Shown piece by piece: positions 17,452 through 24,878 of a stretch of 61,520 bases of DNA. The notes under the pieces are model-generated. The model saw nothing but the letters and a program-made list of their open reading frames with translations, was not told where the DNA came from and did not search any database. The translations under genes were made by a program, and so were the position numbers. The stretch is from Bacteroidia bacterium (GTDB lineage: Bacteria > Bacteroidota > Bacteroidia > B-17B0 > Aurantibacillaceae), in assembly GCA_025455485.1 (NCBI GenBank), contig JALOMJ010000005.1, forward strand, positions 1-61,520. The letters run 5' to 3'. Numbering within the stretch: position 1 is the first letter of the stretch; the number at the start of each line of letters is the position of its first letter.

Positions 17452-18366
17452 TTAAACATCATTCCCCCAGTTTTCTAATTCTTCTTTACTCCACAAATCA
17501 GGGAAAAAAATTCTCCTCTGATATTTTGGCAACATGTATTTTCTCCAATCACTGCCGCCTGTAGCTTCTGCATTGCCTAGGTATTTTCCCGCTGCATGGT
17601 AATGGGCCATCACCCAGGTAACGTTTACCGTGTAATCGTAATGCCGCATGGCTTTGATGAGTTCCGGGTTTTTTCTAACCGCTTCAGGCAATTGCTTAAA
17701 CCGTGTCCAAAGATTGGTTTGATTGTAATATTCCATTTTGTCGAGAAACTCCTGCTTATAACGTTTTTCAAAGTTGGTCAACAAAGCGTTCTTTTTTCCC
17801 GTGGCATGGTCTTTGCCGGCTGCCTGCCAATACAAATGTTCAAAGGCATGTTCGTATGGCGTGTTTCTGTCGATGGTAGCACGGAAACGGTTATCAATCA
17901 GATTGATTAATTCCGTAGATGAAAATTCAATCATGCGGTACTGAGCGCTTTGAAACCCACTGGCCGGCGTTAGGGTGTTTCTGAACTTCATGTACTGTTC
18001 TTTTTCCATGCCGTCGCCCATAATACTGAAAGAAGAAGACAACATGTCAAAATACCGGCTGATGCGACTCAATTTTTCTGTAAAAAAATCAGCACTGACT
18101 TCTTTTAAACGACTCACCTGATCAATTTCCCAGAGTATCATTTTGAACAACAATTCGTTGATCTGATGGTACATGATAAATACCATTTCATCGGGCTGGG
18201 TGGTGCGTTGTATTTGTAAACTCAGCAACGCATCCGGTAAAATATAATCCCAATAGGTGATGGGTTGCGCCCAAATCAATCCTTCGAGGTGTACCTCCGG
18301 ATTTTGATCCATGGCTTTGAATTTTTCTTCAATGCGTTTGTGTAATAATTCTGTGCTCTCCTTCAT
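17452..18366 (-). CDS. tryptophan 2,3-dioxygenase family protein
   Basis: This heme enzyme opens the indole ring of L-tryptophan with O2 to give N-formylkynurenine. The family hallmark runs YWDYILPDALLSLQ, then DEMVFIMYHQINELLFKMIL (about residues 38-78), with Arg in FRNTLTPASGFQSAQYRMIE for substrate binding. The heme His probably lies in AHYHAAGKYLG, and TGGSDWRKYMLPKY follows. Length 304 is normal. It lies just downstream of the hmgA-hppD unit, but a strong terminator separates them (18427-18458), so it is probably a separate transcript. No kynurenine formamidase or kynureninase gene lies in the window. Confidence 0.93.
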   Translation of the reverse strand: MKESTELLHKRIEEKFKAMDQNPEVHLEGLIWAQPITYWDYILPDALLSLQIQRTTQPDEMVFIMYHQINELLFKMILWEIDQVSRLKEVSADFFTEKLSRISRYFDMLSSSFSIMGDGMEKEQYMKFRNTLTPASGFQSAQYRMIEFSSTELINLIDNRFRATIDRNTPYEHAFEHLYWQAAGKDHATGKKNALLTNFEKRYKQEFLDKMEYYNQTNLWTRFKQLPEAVRKNPELIKAMRHYDYTVNVTWVMAHYHAAGKYLGNAEATGGSDWRKYMLPKYQRRIFFPDLWSKEELENWGNDV

Positions 18367-18426
18367 AGGGGTAAAATTACAATTCCAACAATATTATTGG
18401 CTTTTTTGAATAAATTTCTCCAGAAA

Positions 18427-18458
18427 TAAAAAAGGGAGGAAATTTTTGTTCCTCCCTC
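18427..18458 (-). terminator. terminator of the hmgA-hppD operon
   Basis: On the minus strand GGGAGGAA (18449-18456) pairs with TTCCTCCC (18434-18441) around a CAAAAAT loop, followed by a T-run. It begins 7 nt after the hppD stop codon. Confidence 0.85.
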
Positions 18459-18462
18459 TTTT

Positions 18463-19620
18463 CTATAAGGTTCCTCGTCGGGCCTGCTCAGCCTCAATAG
18501 ATTCAAACAAGGCCTGGAAATTGCCTTTACCAAAACTTTTAGCGCCTTTGCGTTGTATTATCTCAAAGAACAGAGTAGGGCGGTCTTCCACCGGTTTGGT
18601 AAATATTTGTAAGAGGTACCCGTCTTCATCTCGGTCAACCATTATGCCCCATTTTTTTAATTCCTCCAAATCTTCTTCGATGATGCCAACGCGATCCTTC
18701 ACGGTATCGTAATAGGTGCCGGGCACATACAAAAATTCCACCCCTCGCTTACGCATTTCAGAAATGGTAAACACAATATCATCGGTTGCTACTGCAATGT
18801 GTTGGCAACCCGGACCGTGATAAAAATCCAGATACTCTTCTACCTGCGACTTTTTTTTGCCTTTTGCTGGCTCGTTAATCGGAAATTTAATCCGTCCGTT
18901 ACCGTTGGTCATCACTTTGCTCATAAGTGCCGTGTATTCTGTTGAGATATCCTTGTCGTCGAAAGTCACCAGATTAGCAAAGCCCATCACTTCCTCATAA
19001 AATTTCGACCATTTGTTCATAGCACCCAATTCCACATTGCCCACCATGTGATCGATGTATTTTAATCCGGTTGCCGAAGGACGGTATTCGGTCTCCCATT
19101 TTACAAAGCCGGGCATAAATACGCCTTTGTAATTTTTACGCTCAACAAAAACATGCACGGTTTCGCCGTAAGTATGTATACCCGAGCGCACAATCTCACC
19201 GTGTTCATCTTTGCTAACGGTTGGTTCAAGATAGGATTTGGCTCCACGTTTTGTGGTTTCCTCATAGGCCTTGCGGGCATCATCCACCCATAACGCAATC
19301 ACCTTTACACCATCTCCGTGACGGCGAAGGTGATCTGATAGTTGACTTTCAGGATCAAAAGGCGAGGTGAGTACCAACCGAATTTTATCCTGCACTAAAA
19401 CATACGATACTCTGTCGCGTAAACCGGTCTCCAATCCGGCATAAGCCAGCTCCTGAAACCCAAAAGCGGTTTTGTAGAAGTGAGCGGCCTGTTTGGCGTT
19501 GCCTACATAAAGCTCCACATAGTCGGTTCCGTTAATGGGTAAAAAGTCCTTGGCTTTTTCAAATACTTTTTCTCCACTGTAATCGTAATTTTTTACTGCT
19601 GTTAAATCTGCTGTTGCCAT
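18463..19620 (-). CDS. hppD: 4-hydroxyphenylpyruvate dioxygenase
   Basis: This non-heme iron enzyme turns 4-hydroxyphenylpyruvate into homogentisate in tyrosine breakdown. The product is 385 residues with two vicinal-oxygen-chelate domains. The iron ligands are visible: His191 (YIDHMVG), His274 (GCQHIAV) and Glu353 (FFEII). I chose ATG 19620 (MATADLTAVK) rather than the in-frame ATG at 19662, because the longer form would overlap hmgA by 31 bp and adds residues unlike the family. It follows hmgA by 11 nt, so the two form one unit that makes and then opens homogentisate. Confidence 0.95.
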   Translation of the reverse strand: MATADLTAVKNYDYSGEKVFEKAKDFLPINGTDYVELYVGNAKQAAHFYKTAFGFQELAYAGLETGLRDRVSYVLVQDKIRLVLTSPFDPESQLSDHLRRHGDGVKVIALWVDDARKAYEETTKRGAKSYLEPTVSKDEHGEIVRSGIHTYGETVHVFVERKNYKGVFMPGFVKWETEYRPSATGLKYIDHMVGNVELGAMNKWSKFYEEVMGFANLVTFDDKDISTEYTALMSKVMTNGNGRIKFPINEPAKGKKKSQVEEYLDFYHGPGCQHIAVATDDIVFTISEMRKRGVEFLYVPGTYYDTVKDRVGIIEEDLEELKKWGIMVDRDEDGYLLQIFTKPVEDRPTLFFEIIQRKGAKSFGKGNFQALFESIEAEQARRGTL

Positions 19621-19631
19621 TGTGTATTGGT

Positions 19632-20807
19632 TTAATGGGTTAGTAATTCCTGTGTCATCCATGATTTGTAATAGTCCTTCACTTCATATTTAAGGGCTTC
19701 TTTGGTAATCTTAAGGGGATTAAAAGGATCAATCATTACCGCCAGTTCTTTGGTTTCCTTTTTACCAATGCTGCGTTCAATGGCTCCCGGGTGTGGACCA
19801 TGCGGCACACCGGCGGGATGAAGCGTGAACTGACCCTTTTTGATGTTGTTGCGGCTCATAAAATCACCATCCACATAATACAATATTTCATCCGCATCAA
19901 TGTTGCTGTGGTGATAAGGGGCCGGTACAGCATCCGGATGGTAATCGTACAAACGAGGAACAAAGGAACAAATCACAAAATTCTTGCCTTCAAACTGCTG
20001 GTGTATGGGTGGAGGCATATGGATGCGCCCTGTAATGGGCTCAAAATTGAAAATTGAAAAGGCGTAAGGATAATTGTAGCCGTCCCACCCAACTAAATCA
20101 AAGGGATGGGTGTCGTAAAGGTAGGGATAAAGCAAACCACGTTTTTTAATCATGATTTTAAAATCACCGCGCTCATCATGTGTTTCAAAACTGTGTGGCA
20201 ATTTAAAATCTCGTTCACAAAAAGGCGAATGTTCTAGTAGTTGACCATATTCATTACGGTAACGCTTTGGTGTTTGAATCGGACTGTGAGATTCTACAAA
20301 AAGAATTTTGTTATCGCTCGAATCAAACTCCAGCTGATACACTGTGCCTCGTGGTATAACCACGTAATCACCATATTCAAAATCAACTGTGCCATACATG
20401 GTTTTGCAGCGGCCACTGCCTTTGTGTATAAAAAGCAATTCATCTGAATCGGCATTCTTAAAAAAGTACGCCTCCATGCTTTGACTTGGACACGCTATAC
20501 CAATTTGCATGTCGTCGTTAAAAAAAAATACTTTTCTACTGTCGATATAATCTTCATCCGGCTCAACGTCGTACCCCATAAAACTAAGCGCCTTCAGATT
20601 ATCCTCTAATGCAACTTGCGGACGAAGAGAAAACGCCTCGCCAATTTCTTTTACCATGGTGGGGGCGTTAAGATGATAGAGTAAAGAAGAGGTACTCGAA
20701 AACCCTTCGGTTCCGAACAATTCTTCGTGATAGAGTTGCCCGTTCTTTTGGCGAAAAACCACGTGGCGTTTTGCAGGAATTTTTCCTTGTTTTTGATAAA
20801 TAGGCAT
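19632..20807 (-). CDS. hmgA: homogentisate 1,2-dioxygenase
   Basis: This enzyme cleaves the ring of homogentisate to maleylacetoacetate with Fe(II) and O2. The 391-residue protein has the cupin-like layout: DELLFIHKGSGRCKTMYG (about 142-159), YGDYVVIPRGTVYQLEF, YPYAFSIFNFEP, HMPPPIHQQFEGKNFVICSF, and the metal-binding end HPAGVPHGPHPGA. It is the first gene of the hmgA-hppD unit. The next enzymes, maleylacetoacetate isomerase and fumarylacetoacetase, are not in this window. Confidence 0.95.
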   Translation of the reverse strand: MPIYQKQGKIPAKRHVVFRQKNGQLYHEELFGTEGFSSTSSLLYHLNAPTMVKEIGEAFSLRPQVALEDNLKALSFMGYDVEPDEDYIDSRKVFFFNDDMQIGIACPSQSMEAYFFKNADSDELLFIHKGSGRCKTMYGTVDFEYGDYVVIPRGTVYQLEFDSSDNKILFVESHSPIQTPKRYRNEYGQLLEHSPFCERDFKLPHSFETHDERGDFKIMIKKRGLLYPYLYDTHPFDLVGWDGYNYPYAFSIFNFEPITGRIHMPPPIHQQFEGKNFVICSFVPRLYDYHPDAVPAPYHHSNIDADEILYYVDGDFMSRNNIKKGQFTLHPAGVPHGPHPGAIERSIGKKETKELAVMIDPFNPLKITKEALKYEVKDYYKSWMTQELLTH

Positions 20808-20905
20808 GGTGTATTGTTTTTACAAAGAAGTCAACAATACCCTGAAAATAAAATGATAAATAGCGCCTCAAAAACTGACAAGAATCAGCAAAGCGCGTTG
20901 TGTGT

Positions 20906-21247
20906 TTATCCGAACATGTCGTAAAGCCCCCAAAAAAGAAGGAGCAAACCGGCCGAGGTAAAACCGTACATCACAATGGTAAACGATTCATTCGCATAAT
21001 AATTTACAACCGTTAAACCAAATCCAAGCACCAGCAAAACACAAGCTATGCCCATTTTAGAGAGGCCTTGTTTCCTTTTTTTTGCATAATACACCATACG
21101 CACCTGGTCAACAATTTCATGAACCAATTCCCAGTCTCCGCATTTTTCAAAAAGACAGGTTCTGATGAAAACAAAATCCGGGTCGCGTTCCGTCATTTGT
21201 TTAGCAATCAGGTACAACTCTTCGGTATCTTCTTTACTCTGAGACAT
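20906..21247 (-). CDS. hypothetical membrane protein
   Basis: The 113-residue protein has a charged N-terminal half (about 1-60) with two Cys residues (Cys32 in RTCLFEKCG and Cys36), then two hydrophobic segments (about 64-82 and 90-110). There is no signal peptide. No family recognised. It probably has both ends in the cytoplasm. It is transcribed away from the coiled-coil gene at 21348. Confidence 0.65.
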   Translation of the reverse strand: MSQSKEDTEELYLIAKQMTERDPDFVFIRTCLFEKCGDWELVHEIVDQVRMVYYAKKRKQGLSKMGIACVLLVLGFGLTVVNYYANESFTIVMYGFTSAGLLLLFWGLYDMFG

Positions 21248-21303
21248 AAGTTTACTAACAACGAATATAATAATTGTTAGAAGAAAGCGAAACTGACCTT
21301 TAT

Positions 21304-21336
21304 CATTGACACCGGTGTTAGGTTACCGTACCTTGG
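21304..21336 (+). promoter_or_regulatory. promoter-like pair before the coiled-coil gene
   Basis: ATTG (21305-21308) and TACCTTGG (21329-21336) are 20 nt apart. The -7 box has one mismatch to TAnnTTTG and the -33 box one to TTTG. The ATG at 21348 is 11 nt further on. Confidence 0.4.
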
Positions 21337-21347
21337 CCCAAAAAACC

Positions 21348-21680
21348 ATGGAAACAGAAAACAAATTCGCTGATTTTTTAAGAAAGTCGGCCGACAAATT
21401 GGAAGCCTTACAAGTACAGGCTGCCTTGGGAAAGGCTGAGCTTGGCGACAGACTGGAAGAGGTTAAAAAAGACACCCTGGCTCACATCAACAGAGTGAAG
21501 GCAGATGCAAAGGCTTTGGCCGAAAAAGGTAAGGAAAAAGCTGAGGATGTGCTGGCGAAAATACAGCAGCTCGAAGTGCAGTTGGCTTTGGGCAAAGCAG
21601 AAACAAAAGAGGAATTGGAAAAACAAAAGAAAAACCTTGCTGATGCCATGCATAAATTAAAACAGGCCTTAGGGGTTTGA
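21348..21680 (+). CDS. small all-helical coiled-coil protein with internal duplication
   Basis: The 110-residue protein is almost entirely Lys/Glu/Ala/Leu-rich helix. Two halves are related: LEALQVQAALGKAELGDRLE near residue 18 and IQQLEVQLALGKAETKEELE near residue 71. It has no signal or membrane segment, so it is cytoplasmic. I chose ATG 21348 because the open frame upstream offers only TTG at 21306, before the likely transcription start. Possibly a stress, scaffold or DNA-associated protein; no family is clear. Confidence 0.7.
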   Translation: METENKFADFLRKSADKLEALQVQAALGKAELGDRLEEVKKDTLAHINRVKADAKALAEKGKEKAEDVLAKIQQLEVQLALGKAETKEELEKQKKNLADAMHKLKQALGV

Positions 21681-21736
21681 TTAATCCCATTGGGTTTCGA
21701 TTTGCCGGAATACGTGGTGCAAACTAACCGTATCGC

Positions 21737-21766
21737 TTTGAGGAAAGCGTGTAAACTGTATCTTTG
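21737..21766 (+). promoter_or_regulatory. promoter of the TerB/DnaJ gene
   Basis: TTTG (21737-21740), 18-nt spacer, TATCTTTG (21759-21766). The expected start near 21773 leaves a leader of about 17 nt before the TTG start codon. Confidence 0.75.
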
Positions 21767-21789
21767 CCGGGTATTTTAAAACGGGTAGT

Positions 21790-22542
21790 TTGTTCAAATT
21801 CATAGGTGCCGCGCTCGGCTATTTTTTATTTAGGGGTTTTTTTGGTGGAGTGCTTGGCTTTATAGCAGGCTCGGCCATTGATAATTATCTGGCTTCAGGA
21901 AGCAGTAAATCAGAGGGTAACAGTGAATTTGAATATTACCGTCGCCATTCTGCCGGACCCCGCAATGATTTTGCCACCATGCTCATGGTGCTCTCAGCCG
22001 CAGTCATGAAGGCCGATGGCAAAATACTTAAAGTAGAACTTGATTTTGTTAAGAATTTTTTCTCGCAACAGTTTGGTCCCAGGTTTAATCGAGAGCACCT
22101 TCAGGTTCTCAAACATTTTCTCGATGGGGCCGAAATTCCCTTATCGCAGATCTGCAACGACATTCGTTCGCGCACACAAGTTGAGGTGCGCATCCAACTT
22201 TTATATTATTTATTCGGCCTGGCCGGAGCCGACGGGAAAATAGAGGCTTCAGAAATTGGGGTGATTAAAAACATGGCCGCCCTGATGGACATTCCTGACA
22301 GAGATTTTGAAAGTGTGAAAAACATGTTTTTCAGGGATGTGAATTCGGATTATAAAGTTTTGGAGATTGAACCGAATGCAAGTGACGACGACATTAAAAA
22401 AGCCTACCGTCAAATGGCGGTGAGGTACCATCCGGATAAGGTGGCTCATATGGGCGAAGAATATCAGAAAGGGGCCAAAGAAAAGTTTCAAAAAATCCAG
22501 GAAGCTTACGAAAACATCAAAAAGCAAAGAGGTATAAATTAA
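21790..22542 (+). CDS. TerB-like/DnaJ-domain membrane co-chaperone (DjlA type)
   Basis: The 250-residue protein has a Gly-rich hydrophobic N-terminus (about 1-32), a TerB-like helical domain (about 58-180: LMVLSAAVMKADGKI, LFGLAGADGKIEASE) and a C-terminal J domain (about 187-250: DYKVLEIEPNASDDDIKKAY, then YHPDK with the HPD needed to stimulate DnaK). This is the DjlA layout: an inner-membrane-anchored J protein. The start is TTG at 21790; there is no ATG between the promoter and the membrane segment, and the next Met is after it. Confidence 0.9.
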   Translation: MFKFIGAALGYFLFRGFFGGVLGFIAGSAIDNYLASGSSKSEGNSEFEYYRRHSAGPRNDFATMLMVLSAAVMKADGKILKVELDFVKNFFSQQFGPRFNREHLQVLKHFLDGAEIPLSQICNDIRSRTQVEVRIQLLYYLFGLAGADGKIEASEIGVIKNMAALMDIPDRDFESVKNMFFRDVNSDYKVLEIEPNASDDDIKKAYRQMAVRYHPDKVAHMGEEYQKGAKEKFQKIQEAYENIKKQRGIN

Positions 22543-22573
22543 TACTGTACTTCAAAAAAACAGTTGTCCTGCT

Positions 22574-22581
22574 TATATTTG
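22574..22581 (+). promoter_or_regulatory. -7 box (TATATTTG) of the DUF7793-like gene
   Basis: An exact TAnnTTTG lies 6 nt before the ATG at 22588, so the transcript would start almost at that ATG and be nearly leaderless. No clear -33 TTTG is at the right distance. Confidence 0.5.
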
Positions 22582-22587
22582 TGTCGA

Positions 22588-22980
22588 ATGCCGATTACCA
22601 CATTTTCATATCCTTTGGCCATGCTGGAATAGGATGAGGAAAAGAATGTTCTTTTTTTCAGAGTAAAGCAGGAAATTGAAGTCGATGTGAAAGAAATACA
22701 AGACATGATTGCTTATGCCAAAGAAGTGATGGGCGAAAAGCGCCACTACTGTGTGGTTGATTTTGGAAGCAACGTGATGTCTACCACCGAGGCCCGGGCG
22801 GTTTATGCTGCTTCTGATTATATCAATACTTTCAGGATAGCAGATGCTTTTCTTGTAAAATCGCTTGCTTTGCGCATTGTGGCAAATTTTTTTATCAAGG
22901 TTACACAACCCAGGGTTAAAACCAGACTATTTACTGATGAAACCGCCGCAATACAATGGCTGCTGTTGCAAAAAGACTAA
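22588..22980 (+). pseudogene. DUF7793-like protein interrupted by an in-frame TAG
   Basis: From ATG 22588 one frame runs to TAA 22980 with a single TAG at 22630-22632 (codon 15). What follows the TAG (DEEKNVLFFRVKQEIEVDVK) looks like the conserved beginning of the DUF7793-type family, and the end (FFIKVTQPRVKTRLFTDETA) matches its C-terminal pattern, so the original gene began before the stop. The promoter box at 22574-22581 also points to ATG 22588. A shortened protein of 97 residues could start at GTG 22687 but would lack the first beta strands. The family is small, cytoplasmic and of unknown function, with an STAS-like alternation of strands and helices. Confidence 0.62.
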
Positions 22981-23001
22981 TTAGCAGGCAAGTCGATAAA
23001 A

Positions 23002-23037
23002 AAAACCCGTCGAGATAAGAATCAAGACGGGTTTTTA
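23002..23037. terminator. bidirectional terminator between the DUF7793-like and rpmE2 genes
   Basis: AAAACCCGTC (23002-23011) pairs perfectly with GACGGGTTTT (23026-23035), with A and T tracts on the two sides. It lies between two convergent genes and can serve both. Confidence 0.88.
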
Positions 23038-23054
23038 ATGAGGGCAATTATGAT

Positions 23055-23306
23055 TTATTTTTTCTTTGAATACCGCGAACGGAATTTGTCTACACGGCCT
23101 GCTGTGTCTACCAACACCTGTTTGCCGGTATAAAAAGGATGTGAGGTCATTGAAATATCAAGTTTAACCAACGGGTAATCGTTACCGTCTTCCCACTTTG
23201 CTGTTTCTTTTGTTTCAGCACAAGAACGGGTAAGAAAGGCATACCCGTTGCTCATGTCTTTAAATACACACAATCTGTAGTTTTCTGGATGAATATCTTT
23301 TTTCAT
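23055..23306 (-). CDS. rpmE2: 50S ribosomal protein L31, type B
   Basis: The 83-residue protein opens [19 protein letters not shown] and carries [20 protein letters not shown], then [20 protein letters not shown] (about 56-75). These are type B L31 features; the zinc-binding CxxC pairs of type A are missing. Type B copies are typical of Bacteroidota and do not need zinc. It is a single-gene unit with a strong promoter at 23333-23363 and its own terminator. Confidence 0.96.
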   Translation of the reverse strand: MKKDIHPENYRLCVFKDMSNGYAFLTRSCAETKETAKWEDGNDYPLVKLDISMTSHPFYTGKQVLVDTAGRVDKFRSRYSKKK

Positions 23307-23332
23307 GGTCTTGTAATTTTATAATCGGGCTG

Positions 23333-23363
23333 CAAATATACAACTAAGTTCTTGAATGGCAAA
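23333..23363 (-). promoter_or_regulatory. promoter of rpmE2
   Basis: On the minus strand TTTG (23360-23363), 19-nt spacer, TATATTTG (23333-23340): an exact match to the Bacteroidota housekeeping promoter, about 27 nt before the ATG. Confidence 0.85.
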
Positions 23364-23783
23364 TCAACTACCTTGAAAAGTTTTCAGCTTCAGGCATTCG
23401 AAAATTTTAAAGTTTTAGCAAATGTTAAACAGCTGCCCTTAGCCAAAATCCCAAGTCAAAAATCGATAGCGTGTTAAGATCCTGGTAGCCATTTTCGGAA
23501 GTAAGCGCCAAGAGTAGCGGCTTGTGGAGTTTTCTGCTGAAAGTATGCGTTAAAGCGGCCATAAAAAACCATCTAATTTCATAACCGCAAATGCCTTAAA
23601 CCACCTCAGTATTTAGTAAAAAATCCGAACCTGGTATTTGGCATTAAATAGTTGATATACAAGTACATAATATCATTGTAAGCAAATACTTTTAACGATT
23701 ATTTGTTTTTTAATTATCTTTAACTAATTTAGCACCCCAAGCACATTTAGCAAGGTGCTTTAATTATTCTTTATACAAAAAGT
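23364..23783. other. 420-bp intergenic stretch upstream of porP/sprF
   Basis: No gene or structured RNA was recognised. The right end is AT-rich; TATCTTTA near 23716-23723 is a one-mismatch -7 box that could serve the PorP/SprF gene, but no matching TTTG lies at the right distance. The leader would be about 50 nt. Confidence 0.4.
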
Positions 23784-24752
23784 ATGAAAAAACTGCTCAC
23801 TACCATTGCCTTAACCATGGCTGCCGCTACAGGAACAGTGTTGGCCCAACAGGACCCTCAGTTCACACAGTTCATGTACAACAAACTCAGCTTCAACTCC
23901 GGGTATGCCGGTACTTCAGGTGGAATTTGTGGCGCATTGCAGTACAGACAACAATGGGCCAGCTTTGAAGGCGCTCCACAATCCATTGCTCTGAGCGGCG
24001 ATATGGCGCTAAAAACATTACCCTTGGGTGTAGGTATCAACCTGATAACCGATCAAATTGGGCCCATGAGCACCTTGTTCCTTCGTGCTGCAGGCTCTTA
24101 CCACATTAAAATCGGGGCCGGCAAATTAGGTTTGGGTTTGGATGTTGGCATGATTCAAAAAAGCATCACCTCCGACTGGATTGTGCCGGAGCCTTTGAAA
24201 AACGACCCTAGCATTCCGGGCTCAGGACCAAATTTTGATAACCCAGATTTAAACAAAGCTACTTTTGACTTAGGTTTTGGTGCGTTTTACCAAATCCCTG
24301 GAGAGTTCTACGTTGGGCTTTCAAGCACACACCTTCCGGCACAAAGCATTAAAGAAGGCGATTTGGAATACAAAATGAGCCGCCATTTTTACCTGATGAG
24401 TGGGTATACCTTCAAATTGAACCCATGGAGTAAACTTACACCACAATTCATGATGCGTTCGGATATTGCTGCAACCAATGTTGACATAAACCTCACTTAC
24501 CTTTGGAGCGACATGATTTGGGTGGGTGGAACTTATCGCACCGGCGCCAATGTACCGGCCATTTTAGCAGGCTTCCAGGGCAAGGCAGGCTATGCCAACA
24601 CGATAGGCTATAAAATTGGATTTTCTTACGATTTAAACACATCGGCCACCAATAAATATTTTGGTCCAACCTATGAAATTCTTCTTGGTGTGTGTTATAC
24701 CCCTACTATTAAGAAGGAAACTTCTTATGGTAACGAGCGTTATTTAGATTAA
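23784..24752 (+). CDS. type IX secretion system membrane protein, PorP/SprF family
   Basis: The 322-residue outer-membrane beta-barrel has a signal peptide (about 1-21, ending VLA). The family opening QQDPQFTQFMYNKLSFNSGYAGT starts right after cleavage, followed by YRQQW and alternating barrel strands to the end. PorP/SprF proteins are T9SS components; some are needed for secretion and others anchor specific secreted proteins. Being directly upstream of gldKLMN suggests a general role, but Bacteroidota have many paralogues, so the exact one (PorP or SprF) is not settled. The 126-nt gap to gldK holds a likely separate promoter. Confidence 0.93.
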   Translation: MKKLLTTIALTMAAATGTVLAQQDPQFTQFMYNKLSFNSGYAGTSGGICGALQYRQQWASFEGAPQSIALSGDMALKTLPLGVGINLITDQIGPMSTLFLRAAGSYHIKIGAGKLGLGLDVGMIQKSITSDWIVPEPLKNDPSIPGSGPNFDNPDLNKATFDLGFGAFYQIPGEFYVGLSSTHLPAQSIKEGDLEYKMSRHFYLMSGYTFKLNPWSKLTPQFMMRSDIAATNVDINLTYLWSDMIWVGGTYRTGANVPAILAGFQGKAGYANTIGYKIGFSYDLNTSATNKYFGPTYEILLGVCYTPTIKKETSYGNERYLD

Positions 24753-24828
24753 TCAAATTAAACCGTAACCTTAAATTGTAAACGACGTTTAAGCCATTTA
24801 CCACTTTAATTAATGTTCAAAACTTTTA

Positions 24829-24836
24829 TACCTTTG
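24829..24836 (+). promoter_or_regulatory. -7 box before gldK
   Basis: TACCTTTG matches TAnnTTTG exactly. No TTTG at the expected distance, so either it is weak or it uses another factor. It would start the gldKLMN transcript near 24843, 36 nt before gldK. Confidence 0.5.
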
Positions 24837-24878
24837 TAACCTTAATTAAAGTTGTGGTTATAAACCTAAACAAGTAAC

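Noticed and set aside
17452..20807. Complete kynurenine or tyrosine degradation pathway
   Set aside because: Only the first tryptophan step and two tyrosine steps are encoded; the later enzymes are not in the window.
9590..22632. Genome-wide TAG recoding
   Set aside because: fic, E1 and rpsU end with TAG at normal family lengths, so TAG works as a stop.
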